From contig JALGZR010000012.1 of assembly GCA_025774805.1 (NCBI GenBank), positions 39,922 through 103,921 of the forward strand: a stretch of 64,000 nt of DNA, read 5' to 3'. This document shows, one piece after another, positions 8,481-16,202 of this stretch. The DNA is from a bacterium. GTDB taxonomy: Bacteria > ARS69. Position numbers and translations under genes: made by a program. A model generated the notes under the pieces. That model had not been told where the DNA came from. It saw only the letters and a list, made by a program, of their open reading frames with translations, and searched no databases. Numbering within the stretch: position 1 is the stretch's first letter; each line of letters opens with the position of its first letter.

Positions 8481-11400
8481 CGTCGACATCGGCCGTGAGC
8501 CCCGAGCTGTTGTCCCGAGTCCAGGACGCGTTCGCCGCCCTCGAGAGCGGGTCGCCCGCCGATCCGGCCACCGCGACGGTGACCCTGGTCCGAGCGACCC
8601 GCGAGGCGGTGAGGGCCCTGGAGCGGATGACCGCGTCGCTCACGGAGGAGACCGATTCGGACCGAGGCGACGTCCGCGCCCATCGTTCCCTGGTGCACCG
8701 GATTCTCGACGACGCCGGCCACCGGTCGGTCAGCACGGCCTTCGCAGAATCCCCGTTCGCGAAGGAGTGGACGGATCTGCTTCTCGAGGCGGTGCTCGCC
8801 TCCGACTACACGGTCGGGGACCTTTTCTTTTCGCGGGCCCGCGCCCTCGGAGATCGCACGCTGTTCCTGCTGCCCCCCGGTCGGAAGGAGGGTCGGGTCT
8901 CCTGGGTGGAGGCGGAGCGGCGGGTCGTTCGCATCGGGCGGGCGCTCCTCGCCGCCCGCGACCGGGGAGAGGTCGGACCCGAGGCCGGACCGGTCGCGAT
9001 CCTCGGACCGAACTCGCCCGAGCTCGCGCTGTTCGATCTCGCCTGTCTCGTGGTCGGGATCCCGAACGTCCCGGTGCCGGCGAACTCGCCGCCCGACCAG
9101 ATCGAGTTCATTCTCGTTCACGCGAAGGCCACCGCGCTGTTCCTCGGGGACGATGCGGCCGCCCGGGCGGCGGCGGGAGCGATCGCCGCCCGCGGGGACG
9201 CGCTGCGGGTCCACTGGATCGACGGGCGTCGCCCGGAGGCGCTTCCGGTCCGTTCGCTGGAGGAGTTCCTCGCGAAGGGAGACACCGTTCCCGAGGAGCG
9301 GGTGAGGGAGGAGGCCTTCCGAGTCCGCTCCGCCGATCTCGCGACGACGATGTACACGTCGGGAACGACCGGCGTCCCCCGGGGGATCCCGTTCACCCAG
9401 GGGAACCTCGTCACGAAGCGATTCGCGCGCGCCGCGGCCTGGCCCGATCTCGGAACGGGCGACGTCTTTCTCTGTTACCTGCCGCTCTACCACACGTTCG
9501 GTCGCTGGCTGGAGATGCTTGGCTGCGTCTTCTGGGGGGCGGTGTACGCGTTCCTCGAGGACGTCTCGCTCGAGTCCCTTCTCTACTCCTTCCAGCGCGT
9601 ACGTCCGACCGCGTTCATCAGCGTCCCGAAGAAGTGGATTCAGATCGCGGAGTCGGTCGGGCCGGGCGGCGAGGACGCTCTTGACGACGCCGCGTCCCCC
9701 GACGAGCGGGAGATCAGCCGAGAGCTCGTTCGCGTCACGGGAGGGCGGCTGCGGCGAGGTCTCTCCGCGGCGGGCTACCTCCCTCCCTGGATCTTCCGTC
9801 GCTTCCACGGCGCGGACATCGAGCTGCACTCCGGGTTCGGCATGACCGAGGCCACGGGGGGCATCACGATGACGCCGGAAGGGGACTACCGGGACGAATC
9901 GATCGGCGTGGCGCTTCCCGGTATCGAGCTGAAGGTCGCCGAGGACGGCGAGCTCTTCATCCGGGGTCCCTACGTCACCCCCGAGTCGGAGGACGAGCCC
10001 CCGCGGGTGGAGGGGTGGCTCGCGACCGGCGACATCGTTCGATCGGACGCGGAGGGGCACTACCGGATCGTCGATCGGAAGAAAGAGATCTTCAAGAACA
10101 TCCAGGGAGAGACGATCTCCCCGCGACGGATCGAGAGCCTGTTCGCCGATTTCGAGATCGTCGAACGGGTCGTCGTCATCGGAGACGATCGACCCTACTG
10201 CACGGCGCTGATCGTGCCGACCGCCGAGCTGCGGAGCGAGTTCGCGGCCGATGCGAACGCTTTCACGATCGACACGCCGGATCTCCGCGAGCGGTTCGCT
10301 CCCGTCGTGTCCAGCGTGAACGGCTTCCTGGCCCCGTACGAGCGCGTGCTCGACTTCGCCGTGCTCGCGCGGGACCTCGATCCGGATCGCGGCGAGCTCA
10401 CCGCAAAGGGCACCCCGCGCCGCAACGTGTTGGTCGACCGGTTCCGCGACGCGATCGAGCCTCTCTACTCGCGGGAGGCGGTGCAGCGAACGATCGGCGA
10501 GGTCACCGTGCGCGTCCCCCACTGGTTCTTGAGACAGACCGGCATCCCGCCGACCGAGCTGCGGGCGACCCCGGAGGGGCTCGAGGCCGGCTCCTCCGCG
10601 CGGCTGTCGATCCGCCCCGGGACGGGCGAGGGGTGCGTGATCGTGGGGGACCTGGAATACGATCCGGGCGGCGGCGAGGTGCGGCTGGGCGAGATCGTAG
10701 GACGCGCCGAGCTCTGGTTGGGGAACGACATGGTGCGACGCTTCGCGGGACCGGGCATCGACCACTGGTGGCGCCGCGGCCCCCGCCTCGACGTACGCAC
10801 TCGACTGGTGAGCCGGCTCGTCGCCGGGGCAGCTCCGCCCGAGGACCCGAGCCGGAGAACGGAGCTTCCCCCCCGCGAGCCCTCGGGCTCCCCCGTCGAT
10901 CTCGCGAACCTCCACGCGTGGGTCCGGGGACTGTCCTCCCCCGATCCGGACGTTCGAAGGGAGACCGTGGAGGCTCTGCGAAAGGACCTCACGGGGGAGA
11001 ACCCCGAGCGCGACTCCCTGGTCCGTCGCGTGCTCCGTTCCGGACTCTCCGACACCCCCATTCGCCCCCACTGCCTGCGCGCGATCATCCCCGGCCTGGC
11101 GCCGGAAGAGCTGGACCGGGCGATCGAAGAGGGAATCGCCGACCCGACGTTTCTATCGGAGGATGAGATCCGGATCGCGGCCGAGTCTCCCCTGCGCGGG
11201 GATCAGCTCGACTACCTGATGCACCGGATCCGGGACTCCGCTCCCGCCGACGAGGAGAAGCGGTGGCCCGAACGGATGCCGGGGCTGCTCCGCCGGCTGC
11301 GTTTCCTCGTGGAGCTGGCGATTCGACATCGCGCGAATCTCCTACGGGTTCGCTCTCTCCTCGCGGATCTGATCGCCCGATCCCGCGACCCCGGTCGGAC

Positions 11401-13276
11401 CGAGGAGCTGGAGACGCTGTTCTCCCGACTCGAGTGCGGATTCCTGGAGAGACTGCCCGAGACCCAGGTCGCTCCCGGGGTGCCGTGGAGGGGGGCGGTG
11501 TTCTTCCGGGGCGAGGTGGAGGAGAACCACCAGGATCGCATCCTCGACGCGATCTCCCGCACGAAGCTCCTGGCGGAGGCGCTCGCCCTGCTCGGTGCGA
11601 CCCCGCCCCGGAGTCCCCTCCTCCTGTCTTCCCGATCGGTGCGCATCTCGCGGCTCGCTCCGAGCCGCGGTCGTACCGTCTACCTGCTCGCGTGGTCCCC
11701 CGCCGGCCTGGACCGCACCGCTCCCCGCTTCGAGTGCGTCCTGAAGGTGAACGAGAGCCTCGACTGGGAGAAGATCCGGGAGGAGCGGCGTCTTCTCGTA
11801 CGCATGCGGACGGGGGGCACCGGGCGTCCGGTCGTGAAGGCCCAGGGCGGGGCCTACCCCGAGCAGGGTCTCTGGACCGAGGAGTACATTCCGGGGCCGA
11901 CCCTCGATCGACTCGTGGAGGACCTCGTCCGGGAGGAGGACGAACGCACCACCGGCCGCCTACCCGAGCTCTGGCAGTTCCTGGTTTCGTCGTGCGCTTC
12001 CCTCGTGGTCGATGCCTGGAGGCGAACGGGGAGCACGCAGACGCTCGCGAACCCCTCGCCGCGCATGGTCGTGCTTCCTCCCCGCGACTGGCAGGTGGGG
12101 GGACGGCTCGTCTCCGTCGCGAACCGCAAGCGGTGCGAGCGTCTGATCGACGTGCTCGAGTCGGTTCGCCAGGGCATCATCCGCCCGCTGCACGAGCGGT
12201 TCGGATCGGCGGGACTCGAGTCCGAACGGCGGCTTCTTCTCTCCGGCGCCCTCGAGGCGATCGGCGAGGAGGAGGGCCTCGCAATCCTCGAGAGGGAGGC
12301 CCCCCCCGACTCGGCGGCCTCCCGATTCGTCTCGTCCGTCCGCCGGCGCGGGTTCCTTCCGGTCCACATCCGAATCGCCGCGCGCCGTTACCGCCGGTGG
12401 TGCCACCTCAACGCGGACGCCACCCTGCAGGCCCAGGCCGCGACACTCGACCAGGTCGCCGCGGCCTACGGACTCGGCGAGCTCGACGTGGAACGGCCCG
12501 GCTCCCGACTGCAGTTCTACCGCCACACGGTGTTCCGGGGAACGGACGATCGTTTCATGCGGGCGTTCGACGCGATCATCGCCGACACCCTCGCGCGCTC
12601 CGCGACGGGGGACCGCCCTCCCCGAGGCGCGGCGACCTCCGGCCCCCCCGGACGATGGCACCGAGAGCTCGCCGATCTCCGGGAGCGCTTCCCTCTGACC
12701 GATCGACAGGAGTTCTTCCTCGCCCAGACGCTCTACCCCCACGTCGATCCGGAGGGAAAGGCCATGCTCGTGCGCGAGCGGGCCGAGGGTGCAGGACACG
12801 GCACGGGAATGGAGGTCACGTATCAGGACGCGGAGGGTGAGGAGTTCCGCATTCACCCCCCGCGCAATCCGAACGAGGTCGGCGCCCTCTCCCGTGTGTT
12901 CCGCGCCGCCAATTTCCGCCGGGTCCCGTCCGCAGAACAGGACGAGCTGCTCGTGGTGACCCAGGCGCAGGGGCGGGTGATCGGCGGACTCATCTTCCAC
13001 CGCCCGAGCGCGACGTATGCTCACCTCGAGTGGCTCGTGGTGAGCCGGCACCGAAGGGGACGCGGCATCGGGGCCGTGCTGCTGAGGGAGTTCCTCGACC
13101 GCGTCAAGGCGCAGGGGGTCCTGGCCGTCTCCACCGGGTTCTTCCATCGGCAGTTCTTCGCGAGGTTCGATTTCGTGATCGATCCTCGCTATGCGGGTCA
13201 AGTGCGGATCCTCGGCGGAGAGGAGACGGGAGATCCCACCGCGCCCGATTCAGGGGACGTGACGGAAATCCGATAG
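8477..13276 (+). CDS. 1599-residue fusion: acyl-AMP ligase, middle kinase-like region, C-terminal GNAT acetyltransferase
   Basis: N-terminal ANL-superfamily adenylation domain (~100-690): ATP motif YTSGTTGVPRG (Y293), GFGMTEATGG, GWLATGDIV and the hinge/A8 region VDRKKEIFKNIQGE, closest in style to long-chain acyl-CoA synthetases. An alpha-helical linker (~800-1000) resembles HEAT-like helices. At ~1080-1200 a segment resembles the N-lobe of kinase/phosphotransferase folds (CVLKV with K1090, then EEYIPGPTL), but a clear catalytic loop is not recognisable. A GNAT acetyltransferase (~1440-1599) carries the acetyl-CoA loop RRGRGIG (R1526-G1532). The GTG start at 8477 overlaps the upstream stop (GTGA); a GTG at 8495 is an alternative. 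Presumed to activate a fatty acid and acylate or acetylate a target. The order of domains is seen; substrate and target are unknown. Confidence 0.85.
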   Translation: MTSTSAVSPELLSRVQDAFAALESGSPADPATATVTLVRATREAVRALERMTASLTEETDSDRGDVRAHRSLVHRILDDAGHRSVSTAFAESPFAKEWTDLLLEAVLASDYTVGDLFFSRARALGDRTLFLLPPGRKEGRVSWVEAERRVVRIGRALLAARDRGEVGPEAGPVAILGPNSPELALFDLACLVVGIPNVPVPANSPPDQIEFILVHAKATALFLGDDAAARAAAGAIAARGDALRVHWIDGRRPEALPVRSLEEFLAKGDTVPEERVREEAFRVRSADLATTMYTSGTTGVPRGIPFTQGNLVTKRFARAAAWPDLGTGDVFLCYLPLYHTFGRWLEMLGCVFWGAVYAFLEDVSLESLLYSFQRVRPTAFISVPKKWIQIAESVGPGGEDALDDAASPDEREISRELVRVTGGRLRRGLSAAGYLPPWIFRRFHGADIELHSGFGMTEATGGITMTPEGDYRDESIGVALPGIELKVAEDGELFIRGPYVTPESEDEPPRVEGWLATGDIVRSDAEGHYRIVDRKKEIFKNIQGETISPRRIESLFADFEIVERVVVIGDDRPYCTALIVPTAELRSEFAADANAFTIDTPDLRERFAPVVSSVNGFLAPYERVLDFAVLARDLDPDRGELTAKGTPRRNVLVDRFRDAIEPLYSREAVQRTIGEVTVRVPHWFLRQTGIPPTELRATPEGLEAGSSARLSIRPGTGEGCVIVGDLEYDPGGGEVRLGEIVGRAELWLGNDMVRRFAGPGIDHWWRRGPRLDVRTRLVSRLVAGAAPPEDPSRRTELPPREPSGSPVDLANLHAWVRGLSSPDPDVRRETVEALRKDLTGENPERDSLVRRVLRSGLSDTPIRPHCLRAIIPGLAPEELDRAIEEGIADPTFLSEDEIRIAAESPLRGDQLDYLMHRIRDSAPADEEKRWPERMPGLLRRLRFLVELAIRHRANLLRVRSLLADLIARSRDPGRTEELETLFSRLECGFLERLPETQVAPGVPWRGAVFFRGEVEENHQDRILDAISRTKLLAEALALLGATPPRSPLLLSSRSVRISRLAPSRGRTVYLLAWSPAGLDRTAPRFECVLKVNESLDWEKIREERRLLVRMRTGGTGRPVVKAQGGAYPEQGLWTEEYIPGPTLDRLVEDLVREEDERTTGRLPELWQFLVSSCASLVVDAWRRTGSTQTLANPSPRMVVLPPRDWQVGGRLVSVANRKRCERLIDVLESVRQGIIRPLHERFGSAGLESERRLLLSGALEAIGEEEGLAILEREAPPDSAASRFVSSVRRRGFLPVHIRIAARRYRRWCHLNADATLQAQAATLDQVAAAYGLGELDVERPGSRLQFYRHTVFRGTDDRFMRAFDAIIADTLARSATGDRPPRGAATSGPPGRWHRELADLRERFPLTDRQEFFLAQTLYPHVDPEGKAMLVRERAEGAGHGTGMEVTYQDAEGEEFRIHPPRNPNEVGALSRVFRAANFRRVPSAEQDELLVVTQAQGRVIGGLIFHRPSATYAHLEWLVVSRHRRGRGIGAVLLREFLDRVKAQGVLAVSTGFFHRQFFARFDFVIDPRYAGQVRILGGEETGDPTAPDSGDVTEIR

Positions 13277-13317
13277 CAGGATGTCGGCGCGAGGCCGCGC
13301 TCGCCCCGGGGGTGGCA

Positions 13318-15021
13318 ATGGACCGCAAATCTTGGCACGAAGCTTACGAACCGGGGGTGCCCCCCTCTCTCGAGTACGAGGAGATCACCCTTCCGGCCAT
13401 GCTACGCCGGTCGGCCGGGTCGCACCCGGACGCGGCGGCCGTCCGGTTCATGAACCGGACGATGACGTATCGTCAGCTCGTGGAGGACGTCGATCGCTTC
13501 GCAGCCGGACTCGCATCGCTCGGAGTGACTCCGGGGGCACGGGTGGCGATCCACCTACCGAACCTGCCCCAGACGGTCATCTCCGTTCACGCGGCGCTCT
13601 CCCTGGGTGCCGTGCCGGTGATGACGAACCCGCTCTACGTGTCCCGCGAGATCGAGCAGCAGTGGAACGACGCCGGGTGCGTCGTCGCGGTGACCACGGA
13701 CTTCCTGTTCACGAGTCGGGTCGCGCCGATCCGATCCCGACTTCCCGTGCGCGAGTACGTCATCGCGTCGATCCCCGAGTATCTCCGCTTTCCCCTGCGG
13801 CTCTTGGCCCCTTGGAAGCTGCGGAGATCCGATCCTCCCCTCATCGCCAACGTGCCGGACCAGAGATCGGTCCACCGATTCCGACTCCTGCGGGGGGCGC
13901 CGTCCGGCACCCGATCCCACCCTCCGCCCGCTCTCGACGATCTGGCGATCCTCCAGTACACGGGAGGAACGACGGGGGTCGCGAAAGCGGCGATGCTCAC
14001 CCATCGGAACCTGTCTTTCCAGGTCCAGCAGCTGAGGGCCTGGCTTCCCGGACTCGTGCCCGGAGGAGAGGTCTTCCTCGGCGCGCTCCCGTTCTTCCAC
14101 GTGTTCGGGCTCACCGTGGCGCTGAACCTGCCCGTCGCGCTCGCGGCCGAGATGGTGTTGATCCCCAACCCGAGGGACATCCCCCGGTTGATCTCGAGCA
14201 TCAATCGCTACGGTGTTTCGATCTTCCCGACCGTGCCCGCCATGATCGACGGGATCAACCGGAGCCCCAAGGTCGGCTCGCTGAAGGTCGGCACGTTGAA
14301 GATGTGCGTCTCGGGCTCCGCCCCCATGCCCGAGAGCACCCTCCGCCGCTTCGAGGAGCGCACCGGCGGGAAGATCGTCGAGGGTTACGGCCTCACCGAG
14401 ACGTCCCCGGTCACCCACGTCAATCCGCAGAACGGCGTCCGCAAGGTCAACACGATCGGTCTGCCCCTGCCCGACACCGATTGCCGGATCGTGTCGCTCG
14501 AAGACGGGGTCAGCGAGTTGCCGGCGGGCGGAGAGGGGGAGCTCTACATCCGGGGACCGCAGGTGATGGCCGGCTACTGGAATCGTCCCGACGAGACCGA
14601 GCGCGTGTTGCGGGACGGGTGGCTGCGCACCGGCGATCTCGCCGCGCGCGACGAAGAGGGGTACTTCCGGATCTGCGGCCGCAAGAAGGACATGATCCTC
14701 GCGAGCGGGTACAACATCTACCCGGACGAGGTGGACCAAGTCCTCTCTTCCCACCCGGCCGTGCTCGAGTGCGCGACCATCGGCGTTCCGGACGAGAGGC
14801 GCGGGGAGACGGTGAAGTCCTTCGTCGTTCTCCGATCGGATCGTGAGGCGACCTCCGACGACCTCCGGGAACACTGCCGCGCGAATCTCGCCGTCTTCAA
14901 GGTTCCCCGGGAGATCGAGTTCCGGGACGAGCTGCCCAAGAGCAGCGTGTTGAAGGTCCTCCGGCGGGAGCTGCTGGTGCAGGAGCTGCGGGCTAGAGGG
15001 TTACCTGAACCAGGGCCATGA
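13318..15021 (+). CDS. fadD: Long-chain fatty acid-CoA ligase (FadD-type)
   Basis: A 567-residue acyl-CoA synthetase that adenylates a fatty acid and transfers it to CoA. Motifs in order: ATP loop YTGGTTGVAKAAMLTH (~213-228), FFHVFGLT, GYGLTETSPVTH (~360-371), GWLRTGDLAARDEEGYFRICGRKKDMI (A7/A8 hinge), and the C-terminal lysine region LPKSSVLKVLRREL, where the K aligned with the catalytic acyl-adenylate lysine is visible. The ATG at 13318 has only a weak GGGGTGG ribosome-binding region. It is third in the operon after the Rossmann protein and the ligase fusion, giving two acyl-activating enzymes side by side. Its 3' end overlaps the convergent ZIP transporter gene by 29 bases. Confidence 0.9.
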   Translation: MDRKSWHEAYEPGVPPSLEYEEITLPAMLRRSAGSHPDAAAVRFMNRTMTYRQLVEDVDRFAAGLASLGVTPGARVAIHLPNLPQTVISVHAALSLGAVPVMTNPLYVSREIEQQWNDAGCVVAVTTDFLFTSRVAPIRSRLPVREYVIASIPEYLRFPLRLLAPWKLRRSDPPLIANVPDQRSVHRFRLLRGAPSGTRSHPPPALDDLAILQYTGGTTGVAKAAMLTHRNLSFQVQQLRAWLPGLVPGGEVFLGALPFFHVFGLTVALNLPVALAAEMVLIPNPRDIPRLISSINRYGVSIFPTVPAMIDGINRSPKVGSLKVGTLKMCVSGSAPMPESTLRRFEERTGGKIVEGYGLTETSPVTHVNPQNGVRKVNTIGLPLPDTDCRIVSLEDGVSELPAGGEGELYIRGPQVMAGYWNRPDETERVLRDGWLRTGDLAARDEEGYFRICGRKKDMILASGYNIYPDEVDQVLSSHPAVLECATIGVPDERRGETVKSFVVLRSDREATSDDLREHCRANLAVFKVPREIEFRDELPKSSVLKVLRRELLVQELRARGLPEPGP

Positions 15022-15805
15022 CCCCGAAGCCGAGCAGGAACATCCAGGCTATTTGAGCCGGGGACCGCTCCTCGAGCGCGCTGGGGACGAGCTCGATCAG
15101 GACCAGGTACATCATCGCCCCGGCGGCGAAACCCAGGAACGGGAGCATCAACGGCTCGAACAGCCATACGGTGAGCCCCGCGGGCACGGCCGCGAGGGGC
15201 TGCGGCAGGCTCGTGGCGACGGCGAGCACGAAGCACTTGCGCAGCGAGGCCCCCTGAAGGCGAAGCGGAAGAGCGACCGCGAGCCCCTCGGGGATGTTGT
15301 GGAACGCGATGGCGAGCGCGACGTAGTTCCCGAAGCCCGCCGTCGCGGCGAGGTGGGTCTCGGCGCCGTACCCGACTCCGACCGCGACGCCCTCCGGAAT
15401 GGAGTGGAACGTCATCGCCAGGAACACGAGGACCTCCGTTCGTCCCCCCACGCGACGGAGAATCGAGCTCTCGGTTCGCTCCGGGGTGAGGTATCTCTCG
15501 ACCAGAGCCAGGAAACCGGCCCCGGCCGCCATGCCGGCGAGCACCTTCAGAACGGGGCTGATTGCCGTCGCGTTGTCGCCCCCCACCGTCAAGGCCGGCA
15601 GGAGCAGGTTGTAGACGGAGGCGGAGAACATGAGACCGGACGCGAACGCATAGCCGAGTCCGACCCGTCGTTCGAGATGGAGACCGGGAAACGCGAGAGG
15701 GAGGGCCCCGAGTCCACAGGCGATGCTGGCGACGATGCCCGCGATGAAGGCGCGGAGAACGAAGTCGTACTGGACGTACCAGGGAAGGATCCCGCCGCCT
15801 TCCAC
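14993..15805 (-). CDS. ZIP-family divalent metal transporter
   Basis: A 270-residue inner-membrane protein of the ZIP (ZupT-like) family, which imports zinc, iron or manganese. About eight membrane helices are visible. The two metal-binding helices carry HSIPEGVAVGVG and HNIPEGLAVALP, the diagnostic H-x-x-P-E-G pairs of the bacterial GufA/ZupT branch. The GTG at 15805 is preferred: GGAGGG lies just upstream and a promoter (TTGGCC, 17 bases, TAGATT) ends about 25 bases before it. The longer open frame would start inside the promoter and a repeat and is Pro/Arg-rich. Convergent with fadD. No metal regulator binding site was recognised. Confidence 0.92.
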   Translation of the reverse strand: MEGGGILPWYVQYDFVLRAFIAGIVASIACGLGALPLAFPGLHLERRVGLGYAFASGLMFSASVYNLLLPALTVGGDNATAISPVLKVLAGMAAGAGFLALVERYLTPERTESSILRRVGGRTEVLVFLAMTFHSIPEGVAVGVGYGAETHLAATAGFGNYVALAIAFHNIPEGLAVALPLRLQGASLRKCFVLAVATSLPQPLAAVPAGLTVWLFEPLMLPFLGFAAGAMMYLVLIELVPSALEERSPAQIAWMFLLGFGVMALVQVTL

Positions 15806-15836
15806 GCGAGCCCTCCGGACACGGGGGGGTCCGGGC

Positions 15837-15865
15837 AATCTAACCCGACTCTCGAACGGGGCCAA
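15837..15865 (-). promoter_or_regulatory. Sigma70-like promoter of the ZIP transporter gene
   Basis: Read on the minus strand: TTGGCC (15865-15860), a 17-base spacer, and TAGATT (15842-15837). This places the transcription start near 15830 and the GTG start codon at 15805 with a 25-base leader containing GGAGGG. It supports the shorter transporter reading frame. Confidence 0.5.
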
Positions 15866-15938
15866 GCCCGGATCTGGGGGTCCTGGGGGCGGATTTCGGG
15901 TCGCAGCCGGACCGCCCGAGGCCGGTGGGATCTGGGGG

Positions 15939-16119
15939 CTAGCCTGCATTTCTCACCAGGCTCGTCGCGAGGCTGTGGATCGTCGTGTCTGGCGAGGAGA
16001 TGGGGGGGTTTCACCCAAGGCGGGGCCGTAGCCCCGTCGCAGGGGGGAAGCGCGCCAGCGACGAAGCCAGGCGCGGCGAGCGGCTGCCGCAGCAGAGGCC
16101 GGTGAGATATGCAGGCTAG
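15939..16119. repeat. Family A palindromic element, longest copy (181 bp)
   Basis: Begins CTAGCCTGCATTTCTCACC and ends GGTGAGATATGCAGGCTAG, an inverted repeat of 19 bases with one mismatch. The two ends have different subterminal sequences: left AGGCTCGTCGCGAGGCT, right (inward) GGCCTCTGCTGCGGCAGC. The middle (~15978-16080) codes for nothing recognisable. It fits a non-autonomous miniature inverted-repeat element and is the reference copy for the shorter derivatives in this window. It fills much of the gap between the ZIP gene and the C25 protease gene. Confidence 0.85.
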
Positions 16120-16202
16120 AAGGGGAGTGCCTGGTCCGGTATGCTGGTGCCGTCGCAAGCCCTCACTCCCCGCCGTCACGCGGGCGTTCCCGGAGGACGG
16201 AC

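Noticed and set aside
14986-14996. GCGGGCTAG at the ZIP stop codon as another family A end
   Set aside because: It lies inside the fadD coding sequence with no GGTGAGA block before it and no partner end, so chance similarity is the simpler explanation.
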